From: Capsulimonadaceae bacterium
GTDB taxonomy: Bacteria; Armatimonadota; Armatimonadia; Armatimonadales; Capsulimonadaceae
DNA length: 64,000 nucleotides
Assembly: GCA_031292625.1 (NCBI GenBank)
Contig: JARLGU010000021.1
Coordinates: forward strand, 44,682-108,681
Direction: 5' to 3'
Shown here piece after piece: positions 10,870 to 21,535 of this stretch; position 1 is the first letter of the stretch; every line of letters begins with the position of its first letter. Both the position numbers and the translations under genes were made by a program. Below the pieces are notes generated by a model. The model saw only the letters and a program-made list of their open reading frames with translations. It was not told the origin of the DNA and made no database searches.

Positions 10870-13257
10870 ATGACCGAGTTCGCCAATATCGACGAAATCC
10901 TCGTCGTGCCGCAATTCCACTACGACGTCGCATACCTGCAAACCGAAGAGCAATATTACCCGCGCTGCTTCGACAACTTCCGGCAGGCGATCGCTCTCAT
11001 GGACGCCAACCCCGACTATCGCTACACGATCGAGCAGCCGTTTCTGATCGAGGCGTTCGAGAAGCGATGCCCGGACGACTTCGTGAGGCTCACGGCATGC
11101 CAGAAGCGCGGCCAGCTCGAATTTGGCGGGGCGCTCTACGTTATTCCCGATATGAACATCCCTTGCGGCGAAGCGCTTATCCGGCACGTCCTGCTCGGCA
11201 AGCGATACGTCGCCAGCCGCTTCGGCGTCGATGTCAGGATAGCCTGGATCGCGGATACGTGGGGACATTCGCCATCTTTGCCGGGGATCATGAGACACGC
11301 TGGTATCGACACCTATATCTTCAGCCGCGGAATGCGCCCTGAGCTGCGAAAAGGGGAGTTCATATGGAGAGGCCTGGGCGAAACGGAAATCGTCGCACAC
11401 TGGCTTCCCGCTGGATATAGCTCCATTCGCTTCCCGTCGGAAACCGAAATCGAAAACGCGCTCGAACTCAACATGGCGTCCGCGACTGAGGAAAATCTTC
11501 GCTCGGTCTCCCAAGGGATTCGCAATGTGCTGTCTCAAAATACGGTGTTGATTTGCAACGGCGGCGATATGGCGCCGCCACAGGCGAGTGCGCCATCGGT
11601 AGTTAGCCGCTGGCAGGAGCAGGGCTTGCCCGTTCGATTCGGCAAGCTCGCCGAATACGCAGAGGCTCTGCATGACAGCGCGGCGGCCCTGCCTCGGATC
11701 GAAGCAGACTTCAATCCGCTGTTTGTCGGCGCCCAGGCGTCGCGGATACGGCTTAAGCAGCTTAACAGAAAGCTCGAAAACGCTTTGCTTTCGATTGAAG
11801 CGCTTCATGCATCCCTCCGCATTGGCGGCGCCAACGCGCCAATGCCGCCAATCGAACGCGCATGGAAGATCTGCCTCAAGAACCAGTTCCACGATATCAT
11901 TTCGGGCACCCTGGTCGACGGCGCATACCACGATGCGCTGCGCGACTACGATACCGCGCTTAGCGATGTCGCGCTCGCGGCCGAAACGGTGTCCGGCGAG
12001 CACGGGGATATTGCCGTATTTAACCCGAGCGGATTTGCGAGAAGCGAATGGATAGAGACCAAAGCCGGCGCTGGGCAAGTAAACGTCCAGCCGTACGGCT
12101 GGTCCCCGCTGCCGGAGAAGGCGCTGCCGGAGACAATCCGCACAATCGCCCCGAACGAGGACATCGTTATCGAGAACGAGTTCTGGCGCGTCGTTGTTGG
12201 TCCGAGCGGGGTGATCACAAGTTGTCTAGACCAAAGAACCTGCGAAGAGTTCGTGGGCGAAAGCTGGGGCAACCTGGTTTATAAACCGGACAACGGCGAT
12301 CTGTGGCGTCTCGACCATAGTCCCCTCGACGGCGGATCGTTACAGTCGGCGCTGACGGAGCCGGGGATAGACGATCCGATGAGTTCCGGACCTGACCCGC
12401 TCGTAAACGATGGTCCTGTTCGTCAGGATCGATCCCGAAGCGAGAGAACGCTGGCGCAACGAAACGGGAAGCAGACGGTGACTGCACGGGGAAATCTCAG
12501 CTTCTGGCAGAATTCCGTCGGGTACGAAACCACGATTTCGCTCATAGCGGGCGATCCCGTAATCCACTTTAGGACCGTGTGCCATCCGCATGGACGCCAC
12601 TACCGCATCTATTCCTGCTTTGCGACGCCTTGGTCCACTTGCACGGCGCGGCATGGAATTCCGTTCGGCGCGATTATTCGCGATGCTAAGCGCTACGCCG
12701 ACCAGAATTATGTCGAGGCGATTGGGCCCGGCAAACGCGGCGTTCGCGTTCTGAATGCCGGTTTGCCAGGCAATGCCGTGGTGGATGGAGTTGCGTCCAT
12801 TCTTCTCTTCCGGTCGGCGGCAATGGAATATAAGGCGCAAAGCGACAGTGCGTTCGAGGACGGAGAAGAATTGATATTCGAGTACGGCGTCCGCCCAATC
12901 ACCGCCGCCGATCCCGGCAGCGCCGAACGCGAAGGCGAGCGCCTCAACCGGCCGCTGCTCGTCGCCAAACGGCCGGAAGGAGCGCCGCTCACGCCGCCGC
13001 TTCTATCAATGCCGCCCAATCTCCACGTTGACGCATTCTATGCAACCACCAGCGGCGACATCATTCTGCGCGTGCATGAAGCGACCGGCGAACCAGCGGA
13101 AGGCCGCATTGTCTTCGGCGCCGCCCCCCATTCCGTGTTCGCGTCCGACGGCATGGAGACCCTTGGAGAACGCCTGGACGTCGACGGCGCTTCGATTCCC
13201 GTCAAGCTGGGTTCGTGGCAAATCGCTACGTGGAGACTGCGCTACGGGCAAGAATAG
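10870..13257 (+). CDS. GH38 alpha-mannosidase-like glycoside hydrolase
   Basis: VVPQFHYDVAYLQTEEQYYPRCFDNFRQAIALMDANPDYRYTIEQPFLIEAFEKR and WIADTWGHSPSLPGIMRHAGIDTYIFSRG. Confidence 0.85.
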   Translation: MTEFANIDEILVVPQFHYDVAYLQTEEQYYPRCFDNFRQAIALMDANPDYRYTIEQPFLIEAFEKRCPDDFVRLTACQKRGQLEFGGALYVIPDMNIPCGEALIRHVLLGKRYVASRFGVDVRIAWIADTWGHSPSLPGIMRHAGIDTYIFSRGMRPELRKGEFIWRGLGETEIVAHWLPAGYSSIRFPSETEIENALELNMASATEENLRSVSQGIRNVLSQNTVLICNGGDMAPPQASAPSVVSRWQEQGLPVRFGKLAEYAEALHDSAAALPRIEADFNPLFVGAQASRIRLKQLNRKLENALLSIEALHASLRIGGANAPMPPIERAWKICLKNQFHDIISGTLVDGAYHDALRDYDTALSDVALAAETVSGEHGDIAVFNPSGFARSEWIETKAGAGQVNVQPYGWSPLPEKALPETIRTIAPNEDIVIENEFWRVVVGPSGVITSCLDQRTCEEFVGESWGNLVYKPDNGDLWRLDHSPLDGGSLQSALTEPGIDDPMSSGPDPLVNDGPVRQDRSRSERTLAQRNGKQTVTARGNLSFWQNSVGYETTISLIAGDPVIHFRTVCHPHGRHYRIYSCFATPWSTCTARHGIPFGAIIRDAKRYADQNYVEAIGPGKRGVRVLNAGLPGNAVVDGVASILLFRSAAMEYKAQSDSAFEDGEELIFEYGVRPITAADPGSAEREGERLNRPLLVAKRPEGAPLTPPLLSMPPNLHVDAFYATTSGDIILRVHEATGEPAEGRIVFGAAPHSVFASDGMETLGERLDVDGASIPVKLGSWQIATWRLRYGQE

Positions 13258-13350
13258 CCTGCGCCGCAAGCTGCACGGACGTCTCTTGTCCGGCGCCCGC
13301 ATCGAATAAGGAATATACCGTCAGACCGTGGTGATGCACGGCGGAGAGCA

Positions 13351-13728
13351 GTGGAGACGCCAATGGACTCAGCCAATACGCCGGATGCTCGGCTATCAAT
13401 CGCATCAGAATACGTGATCAACCTGTTCGCGCAGAATTATGAGGCTGCATACAGCCTCTGCACCTCAACCATTCGGCAATCAGTAACGCCGGAAAGGGCG
13501 GCCGCTGGACGCGCGCTGTACATAAAGAACTGGGGCGACTTTAAGGGGATTACCGGTTCCGAAGAACAACACTTTTCGAAACCCAACGGAGTATTCGACG
13601 GATATTCTCTTCAGTGCGAGTTTGAAGACGGCATTAAGACGATCGATATCGTGTTCGATCACGAACCGCGCCAAAATGAGATCTACAGCATCGAAATTCC
13701 GGACGACCAGGAGTTCCAAATAGACTAG
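13351..13728 (+). CDS. Small protein, DUF3887-like
   Basis: ASEYVINLFAQNYEAAYSLCTSTIRQSVTPERA...WGDFKGITG. Confidence 0.5.
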   Translation: METPMDSANTPDARLSIASEYVINLFAQNYEAAYSLCTSTIRQSVTPERAAAGRALYIKNWGDFKGITGSEEQHFSKPNGVFDGYSLQCEFEDGIKTIDIVFDHEPRQNEIYSIEIPDDQEFQID

Positions 13729-13765
13729 CCGGCTTCTTCCGCGCTGCGCCTCTCCCCGGGCCCGA

Positions 13766-15724
13766 TCACCCCTCCGCCGCCAGCCACGCGAGCACGTCGC
13801 GGAAGTGCGCGTCCTCCAGCGCGCCGTAGAGTGCGTTGCGCGTGAGCTTGGCGCGTATGAGCGCCGGGCTGGTTAAGCCGCAGAGAAATCGCGCTGATTG
13901 GCGCGGCAGGGCAAGCGCCGCGGGATGCTTTGCGCGCAGCTGCTTGAACGCTTCTACATCGAGCGCACCGGGTACGTCGTGCTTGCTTGCCGTAGGCTGC
14001 AATGGGCGGGCGGCGCCGGTGCGGCAATGGGTGCAGTGGCCGCAAGGCTCCGCGCGAATCTCGCCGAAGTGCGCGACAAGCAAGTTTGTCTGGCAACCGT
14101 CGTGTCCAACGAGGTCGACCACCTGACGCAATCGCGCCTCCTCGGCCTGCTCGCGACGCAGGTAGCGGCTTTCCAGCTCAGCCGCGACCGAGTCGGCGTC
14201 GTACTCGCCAGGCTGGCGGTAGTATCGGTGGCGCAGCTCCGATGCGCGCAGCTCGATCCAGGCGTGTTGTTCCAGATACTCGAGCGCCTTGGCAACGCGT
14301 CCTCGCGGCTTCCGTAGTCGTTCGGCGAATTCATCGGGGTTCAGCGTATGCCACTTCGCGCCGAACTTCGATTTCTCGAACAGGTCTCGTACGAGTTGAG
14401 CCGGTTCGCCGGAAAACTGCGATGCGATCCACTCCATGTCCTTAAGCGGCCGGAACTGATATCCCGCATAAAACGGCGTCCCTTGCCGAAACACGCCCAG
14501 CAGTTCAAGATACGTCAGCGCCGTGCGCAAGACGAGCATCCGGATATCAAAGCGAAAGGAAAGGTCGTACTGGCTTATCGCGAACTCGTCGCCCAGCGAC
14601 AGCAGTTCGCCAACCAGACCCCGCAGCGATTCCAGCGTCGGAGTGTCGCCATAGACGAAATTCTCCAGCGTCGTCAGGTCCTCCGCGCACGCCAGCATCT
14701 CGACCGTGGAAGGTTTGTCGTCGCGTCCCGCTCGTCCAATCTCCTGGCTATAGCTCTCCAGGCTCTTCGGCAGATTGTAATGATAGACGTAGCGCACATC
14801 AGCTTTGTCGATCCCCATGCCGAAAGCGATGGTCGCGACCACAATGTGCGATGCCGATTCCATCCACCAGTCTTGCACGGCGTGACGCTCCTCCGCCTCC
14901 ATTCCCGCATGATAGGCCTTCGCCTCGAACCCAGCGCTCGTCAAGCCGTTCGCGATCCGCTCCGCCGTCTTCTGCAGCGTGACGTAGACGATCGTGGGGC
15001 CTACAGGCCGGTTGCGCAAGCGAGTTGCGAGCACCGTATCGCGATCGGCAGCGGAGACAGGCGTCGTCGCCAGCATCAGATTGCGCCGGTAAAAGCCCGT
15101 TACAATCGCTGCGCTCTCATCGATGTTGAACGCCCGGCAAATGTCGCGCACCACGTCAGGCGTCGCCGTCGCGGTCAGCGCCAGGACGCGCTCAGCGCCG
15201 ATTGCGCGCGCGGTCTCGGCGATCTTGAGGTAGTCGGGGCGGAAGTTATGGCCCCACTCGGAGATGCAATGCGCCTCATCGACCGCGAAGAGCGAGATCT
15301 TCGCCTGCTTGATCATGGACAGGAACCGCTCGTTATTGAAACGCTCGGGCGAGACATAAAGAAGGCGCAGTTCGCCTGAGCGGATCTGGTCCGTCACCCG
15401 GCGCGATCCGTCGGCGCCCAGCGAGCTATCCAGCCGCGCCGCTGCAATGTTGCGGCTAAGCAGAAAGTCGATCTGATCCTTCATCAGCGCAATCAGCGGC
15501 GAGACAACCAGCGTAACGCCATCGAAGGCGAGCGCGGGAAGCTGGTAGCAGAGCGACTTCCCGCCGCCGGTCGGAAAGACCGCTAACGCCGCGCCCTTAT
15601 TGATGATCGCATCGATCACCTCGCGCTGGCCAGGCCGGAATTCGCCGAAACCGAAGTGCTGCTGGAGCAGTTCTTGCATTTGCGTTTCTGATCCTAATTT
15701 CAGTGCATCCAATGCAGCACTCAC
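13766..15724 (-). CDS. recQ: RecQ-family ATP-dependent DNA helicase
   Basis: FGFGEFRPGQREVIDAIINKGAALAVFPTGGGKSLCYQLPAL...AVDEAHCISEWGHNFRPDYLKI...IAFGMGIDKADVRYVYHYNLPKSLESYSQEIGRAGRD. Confidence 0.96.
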   Translation of the reverse strand: MSAALDALKLGSETQMQELLQQHFGFGEFRPGQREVIDAIINKGAALAVFPTGGGKSLCYQLPALAFDGVTLVVSPLIALMKDQIDFLLSRNIAAARLDSSLGADGSRRVTDQIRSGELRLLYVSPERFNNERFLSMIKQAKISLFAVDEAHCISEWGHNFRPDYLKIAETARAIGAERVLALTATATPDVVRDICRAFNIDESAAIVTGFYRRNLMLATTPVSAADRDTVLATRLRNRPVGPTIVYVTLQKTAERIANGLTSAGFEAKAYHAGMEAEERHAVQDWWMESASHIVVATIAFGMGIDKADVRYVYHYNLPKSLESYSQEIGRAGRDDKPSTVEMLACAEDLTTLENFVYGDTPTLESLRGLVGELLSLGDEFAISQYDLSFRFDIRMLVLRTALTYLELLGVFRQGTPFYAGYQFRPLKDMEWIASQFSGEPAQLVRDLFEKSKFGAKWHTLNPDEFAERLRKPRGRVAKALEYLEQHAWIELRASELRHRYYRQPGEYDADSVAAELESRYLRREQAEEARLRQVVDLVGHDGCQTNLLVAHFGEIRAEPCGHCTHCRTGAARPLQPTASKHDVPGALDVEAFKQLRAKHPAALALPRQSARFLCGLTSPALIRAKLTRNALYGALEDAHFRDVLAWLAAEG

Positions 15725-15764
15725 AGCAGTCCTCCAGAAACGGAAATCGAAGCGCTAAATACTT

Positions 15765-17162
15765 TCAATGCTTGAACCCGCTCCCATCCGCCTCAGTTTG
15801 CGGCGACGTTACCGGATGCGCGCGGAAGTAATCGAGCGCCCGGTGCAGGTCCCCGATGAGCATGTCGGCCATATCACGCGTGAAGCCATTGCGGCACAAG
15901 ATGCGCTGGACGGCGACATCCTCGACATTCGCAGGCAACGAGTACGCGGGCACCTGCCAACCGCGCACGCGCAGGCGATCCGCGAGGTCGTAGAGGCTGA
16001 AGCCGGGATCGACGCCGGCCTTGAACTTCCACGTGCAGCCAGGCAGCCCGCCCGCGCCATCGTAAACGATGTCGAACAATCCGGCATTCGCGATCTCGCG
16101 CGCAATCTTCTGACCGATCGCGGCGCTGGTTCCGTGGACGCGTGCGTATCCTTCCCTGCCAAGGCGAACGAGATTATAGTATTGACTGATCACCTGCCCA
16201 CCCGGCCGCGAGAAGTTGAGCGCAAACGTCGGCATTTCGCCGCCGAGGTAGTTCACGCGAAACACCAGATCGTTGGGCAAGTCCTTCTCCTCGCGCCAGA
16301 TCACCCACCCCACGCCGAGCGGGCTCAAGCCGAACTTGTGCCCGGAGGAGTTAATCGACTTGACGCGGGGCAGGCGGAAATCCCAAACCACATCCGGCGT
16401 CAGAAACGGCGCGACGAAACCGCCGCTCGCCGCATCGACGTGGATCGGCACATCGATCCCAGTGCGCGTCTGCAGGTCGTCGAGCGCCGCCGCGATCTGC
16501 TGGACCGGCTCGTACATCAGCGTGAAAGTCTGCCCGAGCGTCGGAACAACCCCGATCGTGTTCTCATCCACCCGCTCAAGCACCTGGTCGACGGTCATCG
16601 TGTACTGGTCGCGCTCCATGGGCGCTTCGCGGATCTCGACATCGAAGTAGCGACAGAACTTGTGCCAGCAGACCTGGACTGGTCCCGTCACGAGATTGGG
16701 GCGCTCGATGGACTTTCCAGCCGCCTTTTGCCACTCGCGCCAGCGCCACTTGAGCGCTAGCCCGCCAAGCATCGCCGCCTCGCTCGAACCGGTCGTCGAG
16801 CATCCTACCGCGCTCACGGACTCCGGAGCATTCCAAAGGTCCGCGATCATATGAACGCAACGGGATTCAATTTCGGCGGTCTGCGGATACTCGTCCTTGT
16901 CGATCATGTTCTTGTCGACACAATCGTCCATGAGCTTGCGGATCTGTGGTTCCAGAGTAGTCTGGCAAAATGTCGCCAGGTTTTGCTTGCTGCTGCCGTC
17001 GAGAATGAGTTCATCGTGGATAAGCTGATACACGGCATCCGCGTCCTGCTGCGCGCGCGGCATCCGGCATTTGGGGAGGATCGTGCCCGATATGGGCGAA
17101 ACGATGGCGTCGTGACACGGCGTCTCGTGATCGCAGCCGTGCTTATGGCGATGTAGCGACAT
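15765..17162 (-). CDS. gadB: Glutamate decarboxylase (PLP-dependent)
   Basis: [24 protein letters not shown]..., [36 protein letters not shown]. Confidence 0.95.
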   Translation of the reverse strand: MSLHRHKHGCDHETPCHDAIVSPISGTILPKCRMPRAQQDADAVYQLIHDELILDGSSKQNLATFCQTTLEPQIRKLMDDCVDKNMIDKDEYPQTAEIESRCVHMIADLWNAPESVSAVGCSTTGSSEAAMLGGLALKWRWREWQKAAGKSIERPNLVTGPVQVCWHKFCRYFDVEIREAPMERDQYTMTVDQVLERVDENTIGVVPTLGQTFTLMYEPVQQIAAALDDLQTRTGIDVPIHVDAASGGFVAPFLTPDVVWDFRLPRVKSINSSGHKFGLSPLGVGWVIWREEKDLPNDLVFRVNYLGGEMPTFALNFSRPGGQVISQYYNLVRLGREGYARVHGTSAAIGQKIAREIANAGLFDIVYDGAGGLPGCTWKFKAGVDPGFSLYDLADRLRVRGWQVPAYSLPANVEDVAVQRILCRNGFTRDMADMLIGDLHRALDYFRAHPVTSPQTEADGSGFKH

Positions 17163-17321
17163 GAGCGTATCTCCTTCGGCGCAGTTGCCTGGGCAATGGA
17201 AGTCAGTCCTTCTCCGTCCTCATTCCACAATCGGCACGCACCGACATCTCATTTGGCGCCGCATGTGGACTGTCCCAGCCGTCAACACGGTTGGACGCGA
17301 TGTTTCGATTGCCTGCTTGTG

Positions 17322-17348
17322 GGATATATCGTTCTTAACGATATATCC
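17322..17348. promoter_or_regulatory. Perfect 12-bp-arm palindrome (3-nt spacer) immediately upstream of an RBS
   Basis: GGATATATCGTT-CTT-AACGATATATCC followed by AAAAGGGAGGG and ATG at 17364. Confidence 0.6.
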
Positions 17349-17363
17349 AAAAGGGAGGGTTCG

Positions 17364-17570
17364 ATGAAAATCTCAAGAATCCTGTTGGCGCTGCTTTTAG
17401 TTATGACCGTTATGAGCGCATTCGCAACGGCAGGCCCGGTGGCCGCATCTCCATCCTACGGCTCAACCATGACATCCGGCACAGCATCAGGCGCCGGTTC
17501 GACGAACTGGCGACACCACCACAGGCACCATCGCCGGCATGGCCATGGCGGAATAACCATCCGGTTGTAG
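17364..17570 (+). CDS. Small secreted His/Arg-rich protein
   Basis: Signal-peptide-like MKISRILLALLLVMTVMSAFATAGPVAA; C-terminal WRHHHRHHRRHGHGG; good RBS. Confidence 0.6.
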   Translation: MKISRILLALLLVMTVMSAFATAGPVAASPSYGSTMTSGTASGAGSTNWRHHHRHHRRHGHGGITIRL

Positions 17571-17595
17571 CTGCGGTTGCCTATCAGAAAATTGC

Positions 17596-17629
17596 CGCGC
17601 CCGCATTCCCATCAGGGTGTGCGGGCGCG
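17596..17629 (+). terminator. GC hairpin after His-rich gene (terminator-like, weak T-tract)
   Basis: CGCGCCCGCA...TGCGGGCGCG perfect 10-bp arms. Confidence 0.4.
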
Positions 17630-18004
17630 ACTGTCTTCAAGCTCAGCGATCTTGCTCAGCCCTTGCGTGTACGCGTTTCCGCTCCGCGCCGCTTGCCGGG
17701 ATCTTGCTGATCACTTCCCGCGACCGCCTTGGTCTCGACCGCTGTCGTCGCGGTACTGGCGGTAGCCGCCGACGACGACTTGCTAACCTTTGACTTAAGT
17801 AACTTTCGTCTGTCGTGTTTGTCTGACAATGATCTTGCCTCGATTTCTACGCCCTTTTTTGGGCGTTGTCTATAAAGTTGTACCCATTGTCAGTCTGCAT
17901 TCGGCGCAAATCTTAAAGATGTCCCGCAAAACCCTGTGTTTGTTCGCCTTCCCGCGATCCTGTCCGACGACGCGATACGTTGCAGGCCAGCCCCAATCGA
18001 GCGC

Positions 18005-18940
18005 CTATTCCGAGACCATCGCCAGGCTTGCCGCCCCGATTACGGAAGCGTCCGGACCGAGCGATGCGGTTTTCACAGGGCAGTGATTGGGTCCCTCGAG
18101 GGCGCGCGCGCTCAGGACGCGCCGGGCTGGATCCAGCAGCCGGTTGCCAAGTAACGCGAGGCCGCCTCCGATTACAAACATATCCGGATCAATCGCATTG
18201 GCCAACGACGCCAACCCGAGACCAAGGTATTCTCCGGTACGTTCAATCGCGCGCGCCGCCGCACCGTCGGGATCGGCAAGAGCCTGGCTTGCAATCTCCT
18301 CCCCGCGAACTGGCGCTGCGTCTTCACCCGCGATCTCATGATACGTCGCGACCAACCCCGAGCCGCAAACATAGGCTTCGAGCGTACCCCTATCCCCGCC
18401 CGCGTCCAGACGGGCATCGGGAGACAAATCGATCAGAAGATGGCCGAACTCGCCTCCCGAAAAGTGCGCCCCGTGGTGAATGCGTCCATCAAACACGAGT
18501 GCGCCGCCTACTCCCGTTCCAAGCGCAAGGAAGGCAACCGTCGCAACGCCTTTTCCTGCGCCAAATCGGCACTCCCCCGACGCCAATGCGTTTACGTCGT
18601 TATCGACGCTCACAGGCAGCCCCAGGCGCTCTGAGAGCCCATCAGCAATCGCCGCCCCCGTCCAACCTGGCAGGATATCGGTCGCGCTAAGAACAACGCC
18701 TCGCCTAGAATCGATTCGCCCGCCTGCCCCGGCTCCGACGGCCGCGACCGATCCTCGCGGCACGGACGAGACAATCGTCTCCGCAAGAAGGATCGTCCTG
18801 GCGAGGACACTTGCTCCGCCCTCTCTCGCGTTTGTAGCGATCTGGCGGCGCACAACGAGGGTTCCATCGTCGTTAACCAGAGCCGCCGCGATTTTCGTGC
18901 CGCCAATGTCTATCCCAAGCGTGAGCCGTCCAGTAGTCAT
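18005..18940 (-). CDS. ROK-family sugar kinase/regulator
   Basis: LTLGIDIGGTKIAAALVNDDG...GAGAGGRIDSRRGVVLSATDILPGW...VSVDNDVNALASGECRFGAGKG...LALGTGVGGALVFDG. Confidence 0.92.
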   Translation of the reverse strand: MTTGRLTLGIDIGGTKIAAALVNDDGTLVVRRQIATNAREGGASVLARTILLAETIVSSVPRGSVAAVGAGAGGRIDSRRGVVLSATDILPGWTGAAIADGLSERLGLPVSVDNDVNALASGECRFGAGKGVATVAFLALGTGVGGALVFDGRIHHGAHFSGGEFGHLLIDLSPDARLDAGGDRGTLEAYVCGSGLVATYHEIAGEDAAPVRGEEIASQALADPDGAAARAIERTGEYLGLGLASLANAIDPDMFVIGGGLALLGNRLLDPARRVLSARALEGPNHCPVKTASLGPDASVIGAASLAMVSE

Positions 18941-19086
18941 ATGGGATGATGCGGGGAAGCGCGTTCCGAATCCTGCGCAAGTTGGCGCAAATCAAGACAA
19001 CATCCGCCGTCGATTACATTTCGACTGCGGATGTAAAGCGGTTGGGTAATGTTTTGGCCAGGGCGTACACCCCGCGATAAAATCGA

Positions 19087-20601
19087 CTAGAACCGGCCTG
19101 GGTGGTATGCGTGCTCGCGCTCGACGCGAAGCTGCGCGGTGTATTGCTGCCCGCTCACGATCGACGCTTGCAACACCTGCCGGTCTACCTGCTTGGCGCG
19201 AATTTCAAGATCAAGTTCGCCAACCCTCTTGTTGGCTTCCGCAACCCCGTTCTCGACTGCGGGAGGCGCGGCAAGTTTGTCCACTTTCGCCTGCAGCTCG
19301 CCTTCGCGGATATTCAACTCCGCAAGCCGCTTAGCGTCCGCGCCGAGCATTGCCAGGTTCAGGTTCCAGCTCTCATCGTGCTTTGAATCTCGAGAATTAC
19401 TCATGCCCCTGCGGATCTGATCGTCATTGGCCGTGAGCGACGCAATCGAGAGTTGAACGTCCGCCAGGTCGGAACTCGCCTGTTGCTGAGGCGTAAGGTA
19501 CGGTTTCAATTCACGGGCTTTGTCCTGCGCCTGAAGGTAGTCCTGGCTAAGCGCTGCAATCTGACGATCCAAATCGGCCGCCGTTCGTTGCTGCTGCTTG
19601 ATGATCTGATTCATCTTAACGATACGCGCGCCAAGGCGATCTCCGCGAGCCTTGTTCACATATTCCATCACATGGGGATACGCCAACGCGCCAACAAATA
19701 CGACGAAGAGAACCGCTACGACGAATCCCGCAAGCGTCCTGGGCTTCGGAGGCGCTAACCTGTACCACGCCTGACGCGTAACACGGGGTCCCGCGGTACG
19801 ATACTGGTTACCGGCCCCCTCCCCGCCGGAAGCCTTTTGTCCGTGTGTCGTCTCATCCCAATCGCTGAGAACGAGCGCCGGCGCATCTGGCGCGGGCGCT
19901 ACGGGCGCTACGGGCGCATCCGTTACGATCCGCAACGCCTGTTCTCCAGAAGCGACGCCAACGTACGGGCTTTGCTTGGAAGTCGATGGGGAAGGGTCGG
20001 GATCGTCAGGCAAGAGTCCTATCGTCTGGGATGGCGTCGCCGAGGCGGCCATAGGCGGCGCAGCCGGACGAACATCTGCAGCTTGAACGGAAGTAACCGG
20101 ATCAACCGAAAATGGATTCTCGGCCGGAGGCGCAGAGACCTCTTCATCGACGCGAGAGATAGGCGAAATCGAAACGTTCGCAGGACGTACCGGCTCGGGG
20201 GGAGCCGTGGGAGTATGCGTTTCGGATACAATTGGGGCGCCCGGCACAACGGGACGGGGCTCTGCCAGAATTCGAGCGTTCAATTCGCGCGAACGCACTT
20301 CGATCTCTTTAATCTTAAGACGCGCCGCGATCGCATTTGCCGGACAAACGTTCTGAGCCGTTACGAGGGCGGAGGCAGCGGACATGGACGCGGCAGTCGC
20401 ATTCGTTACTCGCCGAACCCAGAGAAACGGACGATCGAGATGGGCTCTCGAATCAGCCTCGCTGAGATACTCTCGCGTCTGGCGCGCCGCTTCCAATGCG
20501 TTCCGAAGGCGTTCCGCAGCCTCTTCGAGCGCCGCGTAATCTTCGCTCGCCTTCTCTAACTCGCTCACCAAATGATCCGCGTATTCTATAGTCGCCTTCA
20601 T
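19087..20601 (-). CDS. Hypothetical protein with Pro-rich linker, one TM segment and C-terminal coiled coil
   Basis: LAGFVVAVLFVVFVGALAY TM, long heptad-rich region; start refined to MKATIEYADH. Confidence 0.6.
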   Translation of the reverse strand: MKATIEYADHLVSELEKASEDYAALEEAAERLRNALEAARQTREYLSEADSRAHLDRPFLWVRRVTNATAASMSAASALVTAQNVCPANAIAARLKIKEIEVRSRELNARILAEPRPVVPGAPIVSETHTPTAPPEPVRPANVSISPISRVDEEVSAPPAENPFSVDPVTSVQAADVRPAAPPMAASATPSQTIGLLPDDPDPSPSTSKQSPYVGVASGEQALRIVTDAPVAPVAPAPDAPALVLSDWDETTHGQKASGGEGAGNQYRTAGPRVTRQAWYRLAPPKPRTLAGFVVAVLFVVFVGALAYPHVMEYVNKARGDRLGARIVKMNQIIKQQQRTAADLDRQIAALSQDYLQAQDKARELKPYLTPQQQASSDLADVQLSIASLTANDDQIRRGMSNSRDSKHDESWNLNLAMLGADAKRLAELNIREGELQAKVDKLAAPPAVENGVAEANKRVGELDLEIRAKQVDRQVLQASIVSGQQYTAQLRVEREHAYHPGRF

Positions 20602-20789
20602 GTTGTCAGGTTTTACCAATTCGCCAATCGAGAAATGGGACGCGATACGGTGCGACCTGCTCTCTATTATTGGAAAACCAGGGAAAACGTTCAGGGTAAA
20701 TTGACGCAATGCGGAAGAAAGGGGCAAGCAAGCAAACATAAAGCCGCATCCGGCTGCACATTTGAGCAGCCAGACACGGCCAGCGCATC

Positions 20790-21266
20790 TTATTTGCGAA
20801 TGCTGATAATCTCGTAGGTTTGACGGCCATCAGGCGCTATAACATTGACTTTATCGCCAACGCGCTTCCCCATCAAACTCTCGCCCAGCGGCGATTCATC
20901 CGAGATTCGGTCCCGATTCGGGTCAGCCTCAATGGGGCTGACGATTCGGAACTCCCAATCGTCCCCGGTCGACTCGCGAACCGTTACCAGGGAGCCCAGG
21001 CCGACGACATCCTCTGGCACCTCTGCATCCTCGAGGACGCGGGCGATTTGCAGAATATGCCTGAGATCCTCAATGCGCCCTTCGAGGAACGCCTGCTGGT
21101 TCTTGGCATCTTCATACTCGCTATTTTCCGTCAGTTCACCGTAAGAGATTGCGTCTCGAATACGCTCGGCGATTTCCCGGCGCTCAACTGTGCGCAGCCG
21201 GTCGTACTCCGACGATAACTCTTCGAATCCAGACGGCGTCAGAACTACTTCCTCTTTTTCAGCCAA
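20790..21266 (-). CDS. greA: Transcription elongation factor GreA
   Basis: LTPSGFEELSSEYDRLRTVERREIAERIRDAISYGELTENSEYEDAKNQQAFLEGRI...SPLGESLMGKRVGDKV. Confidence 0.95.
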   Translation of the reverse strand: MAEKEEVVLTPSGFEELSSEYDRLRTVERREIAERIRDAISYGELTENSEYEDAKNQQAFLEGRIEDLRHILQIARVLEDAEVPEDVVGLGSLVTVRESTGDDWEFRIVSPIEADPNRDRISDESPLGESLMGKRVGDKVNVIAPDGRQTYEIISIRK

Positions 21267-21535
21267 TTCGATCGCGCTCCTTCTTTATGGCGCTCATCGC
21301 CGTGCGCCGGCAGTCAGCTTATATGCCATTCTCTTCGCACGGGAATCACATAGTATGAAGCGCCGGTGTGGCCCGAAAGATCGGTCACCAGCGCTCAGTA
21401 AACCGTTGCGTGGTCAAAAGCGGCTAGTATAATACCTGATCGAACCAGATACATGTGCTGAGTTAGACGAATTTACCATAGAATCCATGCAAGCGCGCTC
21501 ACTTTTATCTCCGCCGTCTGGCGTATTTGTTAAAT

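Noticed and set aside
10855-12078. 407-aa minus-strand ORF
   Set aside because: Antisense to the GH38 gene, whose frame has clear family motifs.
14348-15379. 343-aa + ORF
   Set aside because: Antisense shadow ORF of recQ (high-GC codon bias).
15768-16760. 330-aa + ORF
   Set aside because: Antisense shadow ORF of gadB.
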